The notes under the pieces are model-generated. The model was not told the DNA's origin and searched no databases. It worked only from the letters and a program-made list of their open reading frames with translations. From positions 3,658,001-3,722,000 of the forward strand of contig NZ_CP019236.1 of assembly GCF_001955695.1 (NCBI RefSeq): a DNA stretch of 64,000 bases, read 5' to 3'. This DNA is from Rhodoferax koreense (lineage in GTDB: Bacteria > Pseudomonadota > Gammaproteobacteria > Burkholderiales > Burkholderiaceae_C). A program made the position numbers and the translations under genes. This document shows positions 18,933 through 29,181 of this stretch, piece after piece. Positions within the stretch are counted from its first letter, which is position 1, and the number at the start of each line of letters is the position of its first letter.

Positions 18933-19445
18933 ATGCGCTTTTCCACCAGCACCTTCCTCGATATCCCGACCTCGCATCGCGCCACGCCAACCAGGTCACG
19001 GATCGACAGCGTACGGGAAGCGCTGCGCACCGGCGGCATCGAAAACGGCCTGCGCGAACTCAACCTCGGCGTGCCGCACCGCTATTCGGGCATCTTCAGG
19101 CTCGACGGCGACCTGCTGCAGAACACCCACATGGTCGACAAGCAAGGCTTGCCGCGGCCGGACGGGCTGGAAACCGTGGTGCTGTCCGACAGCTTCTGCC
19201 AGATCGTGCTGCGCGACGGCTTCCTGCTGGCCGACCACTCGGGCCGGGACCCCCGGCTCGCCGCCAGCCCCTACCAGAACATCGTCGTCGCCTACCATGG
19301 CGTGCCGATCCTGGACAACGCGGGTGAGCTGTCGGGCACCTTGTGCCATTTCGACATGGTGGAACAAAGCATTTCCGATGCCGAGTTCGCCTGCCTGCAA
19401 GAGGCCGCCCGGCTGTTCGCCGGCCTGCTCAGCCGCCGCAGCTGA
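18933..19445 (+). CDS. GAF-domain protein
   Basis: Small soluble protein of 170 residues that is almost wholly one GAF domain. Characteristic segments are SVREALRTGGIENGLRELN, VVLSDSFCQIVL, VAYHGVPILDNAGELSGTLCHFD, and a final amphipathic helix (FACLQEAARLFAGLLSR). There is no output domain (kinase, GGDEF or HTH), so it likely senses a small molecule and passes the signal by protein contact. His or Cys residues in DSFCQIV and TLCHFD could bind a cofactor, but this cannot be told from sequence. The neighbours do not form an evident operon with it. Confidence 0.82.
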   Translation: MRFSTSTFLDIPTSHRATPTRSRIDSVREALRTGGIENGLRELNLGVPHRYSGIFRLDGDLLQNTHMVDKQGLPRPDGLETVVLSDSFCQIVLRDGFLLADHSGRDPRLAASPYQNIVVAYHGVPILDNAGELSGTLCHFDMVEQSISDAEFACLQEAARLFAGLLSRRS

Positions 19446-19486
19446 GGCGCTTCAGCGCGGATCAGGTCCGCAAGCACGATTCAAAT

Positions 19487-19517
19487 AGATGACATACAAT
19501 TTATTGACATATCATCT
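19487..19517. promoter_or_regulatory. MarR operator candidate upstream of marR-bcr
   Basis: Exact inverted arms AGATGA (19487-19492) and TCATCT (19512-19517) flank an AT-rich centre. The match extends to 8 of 10 bases per arm. The centre contains a TACAAT box (19495-19500) and a TTGACA (19504-19509), so the palindrome overlaps promoter-like elements. It ends 24 bases before the GTG start. Autoregulation by the MarR protein is inferred. Confidence 0.55.
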
Positions 19518-19541
19518 TTTAGCCATCCGGCACGCGTTCTT

Positions 19542-20002
19542 GTGGCCCTGCACGACCCATCCCCTCGCAACGAAATCGGCAAGCTCATCGGCAAGACGGC
19601 GCGCCAGTGGCGCCGCACGGTAGACAGGCAACTCCTGCCCTTCGGCCTGACCGAGGCCACCTGGCTGCCGCTGCTGCACGTGGCCCGGGCCGCGGCGCCG
19701 ATGCGGCAGAAGGAACTGGCGGCCTCGCTCTCGCTCGACAATTCCTCGGTGGTGCGCCTGCTCAACGAACTGCAGGCCGCCGGCCTGGTGGAGCGCCGCG
19801 AGGAAGGTGTCGACCGCCGAGCCAAGGCCATCGTGCTCACCGAACTCGGCCGCACCACGGTGGTCAAGGTAGAACGCTCGGCGCGCCAGGTGCGTGAGAA
19901 GGCACTGGCCGGGCTAAGCGATGCCGAATTGCATGCCGCCAGCCTCGTCATCGCGCGCATCTTCGAGTCGCTGCAGGCGATGGTGCCCGCCGAGGCGGCG
20001 GC

Positions 20003-20006
<4 letters not shown>
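19542..20006 (+). CDS. MarR-family transcriptional regulator
   Basis: Regulator of 154 residues read from a GTG at 19542. The winged helix-turn-helix is clear: MRQKELAASLSLDNSSVVRLLNELQAAGLVERRE (about 53-86), then VDRRAKAIVLTELG of the wing. It ends in an ATGA overlap with the efflux gene, so both are translated together. MarR proteins usually repress such pumps and release on binding the drug or a phenolic compound. Confidence 0.88.
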
Positions 20007-22277
<2,271 letters not shown>

Positions 22278-23255
22278 TCAGCAGACTCCAAAGGTGATGC
22301 CGCTGCCCTGGAGGAAGCGGCGGTAGGCGGATGATGCCTTGTCGGCGGCGGTATGCAACTCGGCGCGCAGGTCCAGCGGCAACCGCTTCGGGCTTTGCGA
22401 TTCGAGCACGGGCTGGTCCTGGGTGAAGATGGTGTGCTGGAAGGCCTGCAGCTTGGCGTCCGGCGATTCGAAATCGGCCACGGCCAGGCGGAACCACACA
22501 CGGCTCGTCTCGGGCGTGAGCGGGCAGACGTACAGCGCGATCGACTCGCGCCAGCCGGCCACCGCCGTGCGGCCGGCTTCGGGCACCTTGGTCAGCACGG
22601 CCGCATAGGGTGCGGTCACCTCATAGGTGTATTCGACCTGGGCCGCGCCCGTGGCATGCACGCTCGACTGCGGCTGCCACGCCTTGCAGCCGGTGGCGCG
22701 GATACCGGTCGGCGTGGGTGCCACCTGGTAGTCGTCGATGGCCGTGGCGTTGCGCGCGCCGAGCCAGCCCTCGTGCACGAAGCCGAAGTGCGCCATGTCG
22801 AGGAAGTTCTCGACGATGCGCGGCGCACTCGTCGCCACGTCGTACGGCCCGCAATTGAGCTTGCGCAGTTCGGCGTCGTCTTCTGCGGCAAACGCCGGCA
22901 GATCGAGATCGCCCTGCGCGAGCCGCACCCAGACCAGGCCCCGCGCCTCACGCGCCTCGAAGTTTCTGGCGCAATGCGCGGCCGGCGGCACGAAGGCCGG
23001 CAGCGCCGGCACGCGCACACACCGGCCGCCCGCGGTGAACTGCCAGCCGTGGTACGGGCATTCGAGCCGGCCGTCGGCCACCCGCCCCAGGGAGAGCCGC
23101 GCGCCGCGATGCGGACACTGGTCGGCGAACGCCTGCACGGCACCGGTGCTGTCTCGCCACAGCACGAGGTCGTGTGCCAGCAGGCACACCGCCAACGGGG
23201 CTTGCTGCAGCGCATCCGCCAGTGCAACGGGATGCCAATGGCTGGCCTCGATCAT
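22278..23255 (-). CDS. Rieske non-heme iron oxygenase, catalytic subunit (purine cluster)
   Basis: Ring-hydroxylating oxygenase alpha subunit of 325 residues from ATG 23255, which has a GGAGA seven bases before it. The Rieske [2Fe-2S] ligands are Cys47-x-His49 (CPHRG) and Cys66-x2-His69 (CPYHGW). The mononuclear iron site is His156 and His161, with bridging Asp153 (ENFLDMAHFGFVH). No reductase or ferredoxin gene is adjacent. It is coupled to the deaminase and lies beside a purine transporter and xanthine dehydrogenase. By analogy with Klebsiella HpxD, which oxidises hypoxanthine to xanthine, a purine substrate is likely. This is inference. Confidence 0.88.
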   Translation of the reverse strand: MIEASHWHPVALADALQQAPLAVCLLAHDLVLWRDSTGAVQAFADQCPHRGARLSLGRVADGRLECPYHGWQFTAGGRCVRVPALPAFVPPAAHCARNFEAREARGLVWVRLAQGDLDLPAFAAEDDAELRKLNCGPYDVATSAPRIVENFLDMAHFGFVHEGWLGARNATAIDDYQVAPTPTGIRATGCKAWQPQSSVHATGAAQVEYTYEVTAPYAAVLTKVPEAGRTAVAGWRESIALYVCPLTPETSRVWFRLAVADFESPDAKLQAFQHTIFTQDQPVLESQSPKRLPLDLRAELHTAADKASSAYRRFLQGSGITFGVC

Positions 23256-23270
23256 TCCAACATCTCCAGA

Positions 23271-23298
23271 AAAAAAGGCCGCCCGGGGGCGACCTTTC
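23271..23298 (-). terminator. Rho-independent terminator after the Bmp operon
   Basis: On the minus strand a G+C-rich hairpin (AAAGGTCGCCC pairing with GGGCGGCCTTT, one mismatch, stem about 10 bp with a 4-base loop) runs into a T-tract (A-run 23271-23276 on the plus strand). It lies 21 bases after the bmpA-like stop and just before the Rieske start. It should separate, at least partly, the transporter from the Rieske-deaminase pair. Confidence 0.75.
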
Positions 23299-23318
23299 GT
23301 CACAGCCCAGAGGCCGGG

Positions 23319-24485
23319 TTACTTCTTGTCGCCGGGCACCTTACCCTCGACGCCCTTCACGTAGAAGTTCACGCCGCCCAGGAACTTGTCGTCGGCGACC
23401 GCGTCCTTGGCCACGATTTCCTTGCCGGTGTTGTCCAGGATCGGGCCCTTCCAGATCGCGAAGCTGCCGTCCTTCAGGCCCTTCTTGACCTCGTCGATCT
23501 TGGCCTTGGTCGCGTCAGGCACGTCGGCCGCGATGGACACCATGTCGATCGCGCCTTCCTTCACGCCCCACCAGCTCTGGCCGGTGGCCCACTTGCCGTC
23601 GAGCGCGTCCTGCGTGGCCTTGATGTAGTAAGGCGCCCAGTTGATGACGGCCGAGCCGAGGTGGGCCTTGGGGCCGTAGGCGGTCATGTCCGAATCCCAG
23701 CCGAAGGCGCGTTTGCCCATCTTCTCGGCGGTCTGCAGCACGGCGGAGGAATCGGTGTTCTGCATCAGCACGTCGGCGCCGCCGTTGATCAGGGCGGTGG
23801 CGGCTTCGGTTTCCTTCGGCGGGCTGAACCATTCATTGACCCACACCACCTTGGTCTTGACCTTGGGGTTCACCGACTGGGCGCCCAGCGTGAAGCTGTT
23901 GATGTTGCGCAGCACTTCAGGAATCGGGATCGAGGCCACCACGCCCAGGGTATTGCTCTTGGTCATGGATCCGGCGATCACGCCGGCCATGTACGCGCCT
24001 TCGTAGGTGCGGCTGTCGTAGGTGCGCATGTTCTCGGCGGTCTTGTAGCCGGTGGCGTGCTCGAACTTCACATCCTTGAAGTCGGCGGAGACCTTCAGCA
24101 TCGGCTCCATGTAGCCGAAGGTGGTGCCGAAGATGAGCTTGTTGCCCTGGCTGGCCATGTCACGGAACACGCGTTCGGCATCGGCCGACTCGGGCACCTT
24201 CTCGACGAAGCTGGTGACGATCTTGTCGCCCATTTCCTTCTCGAGGGCCTTGCGTGCGTTGTCGTGCGCGAAGGTCCAGCCGCCATCGCCGACCGGGCCG
24301 ACGTAGGCGAAAGCGATCTTCAACGGCTCTGGCTTCGGTGCTGGCGCGGATGCTGCGGCAGCCGCGGGCGCTGGCGCGGGCGCAGGTGCCGGCTCTTCCT
24401 TCTTGCCGCAGCCGGCGAGGGCCGCGGCGGCGGCGGCCGTGAGTGCCGCAAGCTTCAGCATCGAACGTTTGTTCAGGTCGGTCAT
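23319..24485 (-). CDS. BmpA/PnrA-family lipoprotein, purine/nucleoside ABC transporter receptor
   Basis: Substrate-binding lipoprotein of the BMP family, 388 residues. A lipobox LAGC puts the lipidated Cys at position 26. An Ala/Pro-rich linker follows (about 30-52) before the binding domain (IAFAYVGPVGDGGWTFAHDNAR). GTTFGYMEPM, YEGAYMAGVIAG, FGWDSDMTAYGP and SAVINWAPYY are family segments. BMP proteins such as PnrA bind purine nucleosides. It is the last gene of the ATPase-permease-permease-receptor operon and is followed by a terminator. Confidence 0.92.
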   Translation of the reverse strand: MTDLNKRSMLKLAALTAAAAAALAGCGKKEEPAPAPAPAPAAAAASAPAPKPEPLKIAFAYVGPVGDGGWTFAHDNARKALEKEMGDKIVTSFVEKVPESADAERVFRDMASQGNKLIFGTTFGYMEPMLKVSADFKDVKFEHATGYKTAENMRTYDSRTYEGAYMAGVIAGSMTKSNTLGVVASIPIPEVLRNINSFTLGAQSVNPKVKTKVVWVNEWFSPPKETEAATALINGGADVLMQNTDSSAVLQTAEKMGKRAFGWDSDMTAYGPKAHLGSAVINWAPYYIKATQDALDGKWATGQSWWGVKEGAIDMVSIAADVPDATKAKIDEVKKGLKDGSFAIWKGPILDNTGKEIVAKDAVADDKFLGGVNFYVKGVEGKVPGDKK

Positions 24486-24527
24486 TTCAAATCTCTTTCA
24501 GGCGAAGTCACAGGGAGGGAAACGGAA

Positions 24528-25445
24528 TTATGAACCGGGGTAAAAAGGTTTTCCGATGGAATTGGGCATGTTGGCGCGAATCCAGGCCGGGTTGCGCGAA
24601 ATGATGGCCAGCACCACCACCGGCGCGAGGTACTGCGCCATCGACAGGAACTGGCTCGGGATCTGCACGCCCTGGCTCTGCAGGAAGAAACCGAGCTGGC
24701 CCACGCCGCCGAACAGGTAGGCCCCCAGCAAGACCCGCGCGGGGCGCCAGGTGGCGAAGGTGGTCAGCGCCAGCGCGATCCAGCCGTTGCCGGCCACCAT
24801 GCCCTCGACCCACAGCGGCGTGTAGACGATCGACAGGTACGAGCCCGCCAGGCCGCACAGCGCGCCGCCGGCCAGCACCGCCATGAAACGGATGCGCCGC
24901 ACCGGATAGCCCAGCGCATGGGACGACTCGGGCGACTCCCCCACCGAGCGCAGCACCAGGCCTGGCCGCGTGCGGTTCAGGAACCAGATCAGGAAGCCGG
25001 TGAAGATCACGGTGAGGTAGACCAGCGGATGGTGGCGGAAGAAGGCTTCGCCGATCCATGGGACGTCCGACAAGAACGGGATCGCGTACTTGGTCGCCTC
25101 GGGCAGTTTCTCCTGCACGTACTTCACGCCGGCAAAGGCCGAGAAGCCCGAGCCGAACAGGCTCAGGGCCAGGCCGGTGGCGTACTGGTTGGTGTTGAAC
25201 CAGATCACCAGGCCGCCGAAGATGGCCGCGAGCAAAGCGCCCGCCGCCATGCCCGCCGCGAAACCGACCCAGGTGTTGCCGGTGTGCACGACGGTGGCGA
25301 AGCCGGCGATGGCGGCGCAGAGCATCATGCCCTCCGCGCCGAGGTTGACGATGCCGGCCTTCTCATTGATCAGCAGGCCGAGCGCGGCGATGGCCAGCAC
25401 GGTGCCAGCGTTCAGCGTGGCCGCGAGGAGCAGTGCGTATTCCAT
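24528..25445 (-). CDS. Purine/nucleoside ABC transporter permease 2
   Basis: Inner-membrane permease of 305 residues (BPD_transp_2 family, NupC/YufQ type) with about eight hydrophobic segments. The motif LLINEKAGIVNLGAEGMML (about 24-42) is the hallmark of this permease type, and GYPVRRIRFMAVLAGGALCGLAG is the coupling-helix region. Its start shares one base with the stop of the upstream permease. It works with that permease, the double ATPase and the BMP lipoprotein. Confidence 0.92.
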   Translation of the reverse strand: MEYALLLAATLNAGTVLAIAALGLLINEKAGIVNLGAEGMMLCAAIAGFATVVHTGNTWVGFAAGMAAGALLAAIFGGLVIWFNTNQYATGLALSLFGSGFSAFAGVKYVQEKLPEATKYAIPFLSDVPWIGEAFFRHHPLVYLTVIFTGFLIWFLNRTRPGLVLRSVGESPESSHALGYPVRRIRFMAVLAGGALCGLAGSYLSIVYTPLWVEGMVAGNGWIALALTTFATWRPARVLLGAYLFGGVGQLGFFLQSQGVQIPSQFLSMAQYLAPVVVLAIISRNPAWIRANMPNSIGKPFYPGS

Positions 25446-26539
25446 CAGGCAGCCCCTCCCGCAATGGCCTTGGGCTTGCCGACCTTACCCACATAACGCA
25501 CGCTGTAGGCGATCAGGGTGTCGCAGGCCAGCAGCGCGAACAGCAGCAGTCCCTGGAACACACCGGTCAAGGACTTGGGCAGGCCGAGCCGCGACTGTGC
25601 GAGTTCACCGCCGATGTAGAACATGCTCATCAGGATGGCCGAGAAGATCATGCCCACCGGATGCAGCCGCCCGACGAAGGCCACGATGATGGCCGCGAAG
25701 CCGTAGCCCGCCGGCACGTAGGGCGTGAGCTGGCCGATCGGGCCGGCCACTTCGAGCGCGCCCGCCAGGCCGGCCGCGCCACCCGAAACCAGCAAGGCCG
25801 TCCACAAGGCACGGCGCGAAGAGAAGCCGGCGTAGCGCGCGGCCGCCGGCGCCAGGCCGCCAACCTGTTGCGCAAAGCCGGCGCGCGTGCGGAACAGGAA
25901 CACCCACAACGCCCCCGCGCCCACCAGCGCGATGATCAGGCCGACACTGACGCGCGAACCCTTCATGAGACGCGGAATCTGCGTCACCGCCTCGAAGGTC
26001 TTGCTCTGCGGGAAGTTGTAGCCGCCCGGGTCTTTCCACGGCCCCTGCACCAGGTAGCCGAGCAACTGGATGGCCACGTAGACCAGCATCAGGCTCACCA
26101 GGATCTCGCTGGCGTTGAAGCGGTCGCGCAGGTAGGCCACGATGCCGGCCCAGAGCATGCCGCCCGCGATGCCGGCGAGCAGGATCGGCGCGATGATCCA
26201 GCCGCCCGTGCCCTTGTCGGCCAGCAGAGCGATGCCGGCGGCGAAGATGGCGCCCATCACGAACTGGCCCTCGGCGCCGATGTTCCAGACGTTGGAGCGG
26301 AAACAGACCGCCAGCCCCAGCGCGATGACCAGCAGCGGCGTGGCCTTGACCATGAGCTCGCCCAGCGCATAGGTGCTGCGCAGCGGCTCCCAGAAAAACA
26401 CCTGCAGGCCGCGCACCGGGTCCTTGCCCAGGGCGACGAACAGCAGCACGCCGATCAGCACGGTGATCAGCAGTGCCAGGATGGGCGAGCCGTAGCTCCA
26501 GAATTTGGACGGCTGGGGCCGCGCTTCGAGCTTAAACAT
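25445..26539 (-). CDS. Purine/nucleoside ABC transporter permease 1
   Basis: Inner-membrane permease of 364 residues (NupB/YufP type) with eight or more membrane segments. Family segments are CFRSNVWNIGAEGQFVMGAIFAAG (about 80-103) and GYGFAAIIVAFVGRLHPVGM. It overlaps the ATPase gene upstream by 8 bases and the second permease downstream by one, so the operon is tightly packed. Confidence 0.92.
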   Translation of the reverse strand: MFKLEARPQPSKFWSYGSPILALLITVLIGVLLFVALGKDPVRGLQVFFWEPLRSTYALGELMVKATPLLVIALGLAVCFRSNVWNIGAEGQFVMGAIFAAGIALLADKGTGGWIIAPILLAGIAGGMLWAGIVAYLRDRFNASEILVSLMLVYVAIQLLGYLVQGPWKDPGGYNFPQSKTFEAVTQIPRLMKGSRVSVGLIIALVGAGALWVFLFRTRAGFAQQVGGLAPAAARYAGFSSRRALWTALLVSGGAAGLAGALEVAGPIGQLTPYVPAGYGFAAIIVAFVGRLHPVGMIFSAILMSMFYIGGELAQSRLGLPKSLTGVFQGLLLFALLACDTLIAYSVRYVGKVGKPKAIAGGAA

Positions 26540-28076
26540 GACTGGCTTCCTTCACCGCATTCCCATGGGTCGCGGCCGGCTGATCCCACAAGCCCGACAT
26601 CCATTCCCCGATCTGCGCCACGGTGGCGCGCGCCCGGTCCACCGACGGTGACAAGCGCCCTTTGGCGATCACGTGCAGCCGGTCGCTGATCTCGAAGAGT
26701 TCGTCGAGCTCCTCGCTCACCACCAGCACCGCGCAGCCCGCGTCGCGCAGCGCAAGGATGGCGCCGCGGATCTGCGCCGAAGCGCCCACGTCCACGCCCC
26801 AGGTCGGCTGCGACACGATCAGCAGCTTCGGGCCCGCATCGATCTCGCGGCCGACGATGAACTTCTGCAGGTTGCCGCCCGACAGCGACTTGGCCGCCGC
26901 CTGCGGGCCGCCGGCCTTGACCTTGTAGCGGTCGATGATGCTGAGCGCCTGCGTGGCCAGCGACTTTACGTTGATCCAACCGGTCTTGCCGAGCGCGTCG
27001 TCGCGCGTGAGCAGCAGGTTGTGCGCCAGCCCCAGCGTGGGCACGGCACCGCGGCCGAGCCGCTCCTCGGGCACGAAATGCACACCCAGGCTGCGCCGCT
27101 GGCGCGGGCGCAGGCGCGCCGCATCGCGGCCGAAGATCCTGATCATCTTGGCTTCGGCGCGGCAGTCCTCGCCCGACAGCGCGTACATCAGCTCCTTCTG
27201 GCCGTTGCCGGAGACGCCGGCGATGCCGACCACCTCGCCCGCACGCACCGTGAGGGATACACCGTCGAGGTCGATGCCGAACTGGTCTTCGCGCGCCAGA
27301 TGCAGGTCCTGCACCTCCAGCACGGTGGCGCCGGTCTTCGACTCGCGGTGCTGCAGTGCCGGCGGCTCGGCGCCGATCATCATGCGGCTCAGCGAGGCGT
27401 TGGTCTCCTGCCGCGGGTCGCACACGCCGGTGACCTTGCCGCCGCGCAGCACGGTGCAGGCGCTGCAGAGTTCACGGATCTCGTGCAGCTTGTGGCTGAT
27501 GTAGAGGATGCTGCAGCCTTCCGACACAAGCTTCTTCAGCACCACGAACAGCTTCTCCACGGCCTGAGGCGTGAGCACGGAAGTCGGCTCGTCCAGGATC
27601 AGCAGCTTGGGGTCGGTCAGCAGCGCACGGATGATTTCCACGCGCTGCATCTCGCCCACGCTCAGCGTGTGCACCGGCCGCGAGGGATCGATGTCCAGCC
27701 CGTATTCACCGGCCTTGGCCGTGATGCGCTGCGTGACCTCGGCGAGCCTGAGGTGCTTGTCCAGGCCGAGCCAAACGTTCTCGGCCACGGTCAGCGTGTC
27801 GAACAGGCTGAAGTGCTGGAACACCATGCTGATGCCCAGCGCCCTGGCCTCCTGCGGGTTGCGGATGTGCACGGGTTCGCCATTGAACATCACCGTGCCT
27901 TCGTCGGGCTTGACCGAGCCGTAGATGATCTTCATCAGCGTGGACTTGCCGGCGCCGTTCTCGCCGAGCACGGCATGGGCCTCGCCGGGCTGCACCGTCA
28001 GCGAGACGCCGCTGTTGGCGACCACCGCGGGGTATCTCTTGGTGATGTTGGTGAGTTGTAGTCGTGGAATCGTCAT
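26532..28076 (-). CDS. Purine/nucleoside ABC transporter ATPase (duplicated ABC domains)
   Basis: Cytoplasmic ATPase of 514 residues with two fused ABC domains (NupA/YufO type). The N-terminal domain is complete: Walker A GENGAGKS (38-45), signature LSVGEMQRVEI and Walker B LLILDEPTSVL. The C-terminal domain is degenerate in the way usual for this family: Walker A region GVSGNGQKE, signature LSGGNLQK and LLIVSQPTWGVDVG with Gln in place of the catalytic Glu. It lies 7 bases after the LysR gene, so the regulator is probably co-transcribed. Confidence 0.93.
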   Translation of the reverse strand: MTIPRLQLTNITKRYPAVVANSGVSLTVQPGEAHAVLGENGAGKSTLMKIIYGSVKPDEGTVMFNGEPVHIRNPQEARALGISMVFQHFSLFDTLTVAENVWLGLDKHLRLAEVTQRITAKAGEYGLDIDPSRPVHTLSVGEMQRVEIIRALLTDPKLLILDEPTSVLTPQAVEKLFVVLKKLVSEGCSILYISHKLHEIRELCSACTVLRGGKVTGVCDPRQETNASLSRMMIGAEPPALQHRESKTGATVLEVQDLHLAREDQFGIDLDGVSLTVRAGEVVGIAGVSGNGQKELMYALSGEDCRAEAKMIRIFGRDAARLRPRQRRSLGVHFVPEERLGRGAVPTLGLAHNLLLTRDDALGKTGWINVKSLATQALSIIDRYKVKAGGPQAAAKSLSGGNLQKFIVGREIDAGPKLLIVSQPTWGVDVGASAQIRGAILALRDAGCAVLVVSEELDELFEISDRLHVIAKGRLSPSVDRARATVAQIGEWMSGLWDQPAATHGNAVKEASHV

Positions 28077-28083
28077 GAGGGTG

Positions 28084-29016
28084 TCAGGCTGAACGCAAGG
28101 CCGCGGCCACCGACTTCACCTGTTCGCGCAGCCACTTGGCGGCGGCCGAGGTGTGGGTGCGTTCGTGCCAGAGCTGGTAGTACATCATGCGGGGAAACGG
28201 GACGGGACAGGGCAGGATTTTGACGGGCAGACGGTCGGTGAACCGTTCGCAGTACTGGCGGCCGGTGGTCAGTACCAGCAAGCTCGATGCCACCATGGCC
28301 GGAATCATGCCGAACCAGGCACAGCGCGCCGTGATGCGGCGCTGCAGGCCCAGGCTGTCGAGATGGTCGTCGATCACGCCCTTGGCGCCCGGGTGCGTGG
28401 GCGTGGGTGCGATGTGCTCGGCGGCGAGCCAGGCCGTCTTGTCCCAGCCGCGGCGCACGGCCGGATGGTCGGCGCTCACCAGGCACACCACCTCGTCGCC
28501 GAACAGGCGCCCCATGTGCAGCTCGCCCGGCGGCCGGGCCCAGTTGCCCACCACCACGTCGAGCCGGCCCTGGGCCAGGTGCGCCTGGTAATCGGCGTCG
28601 CCCGACAGCGGATGGATCTCGATCTGGCACAGCGGCGCATGGGTCTTGACGGTCGAGACCAGCTGCGGCAGGAACAACGGATCGAGGTAGTCGCTGGCGG
28701 CCAGGCGGAAGGTGTTGGTGGCGGTCTTGGGCGTGAAGCCACGCGCGTCGGTGAACAGCACTTCGGCGGCACGAAGAATGCTGGCACTGGGCTCGAGCAT
28801 GCGCAGACCGGCATCGGTGGGCACCATCCCGGAGCCCGAGCGCACCAAAAGAGGATCGTCGGCGAGGTCGCGCAAACGTTTCAGCGCCGTGCTGACCGCG
28901 GGCTGGGTCATGCCCAGGCGGATGGCGGCGCGGGAAACACTTCGTTCGGTGAGCACGGTGAACAAGACCCTGATGAGATGGAGGTCGATCTTGTCGAAAA
29001 GAGCTTGGTCTCTCAT
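28084..29016 (-). CDS. LysR-type regulator of the purine cluster
   Basis: Transcription factor of 310 residues from ATG 29016. The N-terminal helix-turn-helix belongs to the NodD/LeuO-like LysR branch (FDKIDLHLIRVLFTVLTERS, then RAAIRLGMTQPAVSTALKRLR). The effector domain follows from about residue 90. It is first in the operon with the purine ABC transporter and divergent from xdhA over a 165-base gap. It therefore probably controls both uptake and oxidation, perhaps responding to a purine. The longer upstream open frame lacks family similarity. Confidence 0.88.
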   Translation of the reverse strand: MRDQALFDKIDLHLIRVLFTVLTERSVSRAAIRLGMTQPAVSTALKRLRDLADDPLLVRSGSGMVPTDAGLRMLEPSASILRAAEVLFTDARGFTPKTATNTFRLAASDYLDPLFLPQLVSTVKTHAPLCQIEIHPLSGDADYQAHLAQGRLDVVVGNWARPPGELHMGRLFGDEVVCLVSADHPAVRRGWDKTAWLAAEHIAPTPTHPGAKGVIDDHLDSLGLQRRITARCAWFGMIPAMVASSLLVLTTGRQYCERFTDRLPVKILPCPVPFPRMMYYQLWHERTHTSAAAKWLREQVKSVAAALRSA

Positions 29017-29181
29017 ATTGATCAGAGCATGTGTGCCATATGCCGATGCCGATGTGGATGCGCGTGTGCCAAGGGTACCCTGTTGATTCTGTAGCATGCT
29101 TCGGGTGAACGCGCGCAAGACGCCGATCCGACGGAAGACAACCCTGAAAGCAAGAGTAAAGCCACGAGGATTTCAGCGCCC
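29017..29181. promoter_or_regulatory. Divergent control region, LysR-bmp / xdhAB
   Basis: The 165-base gap must hold both promoters. Visible features are an AGGGTACCCT palindrome (29072-29081), a short GCCGAT repeat at 29043-29052, and CATAT...ATATG arms around the LysR start. None is a convincing LysR box by itself, and no strong sigma-70 promoter stands out. Confidence 0.35.
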
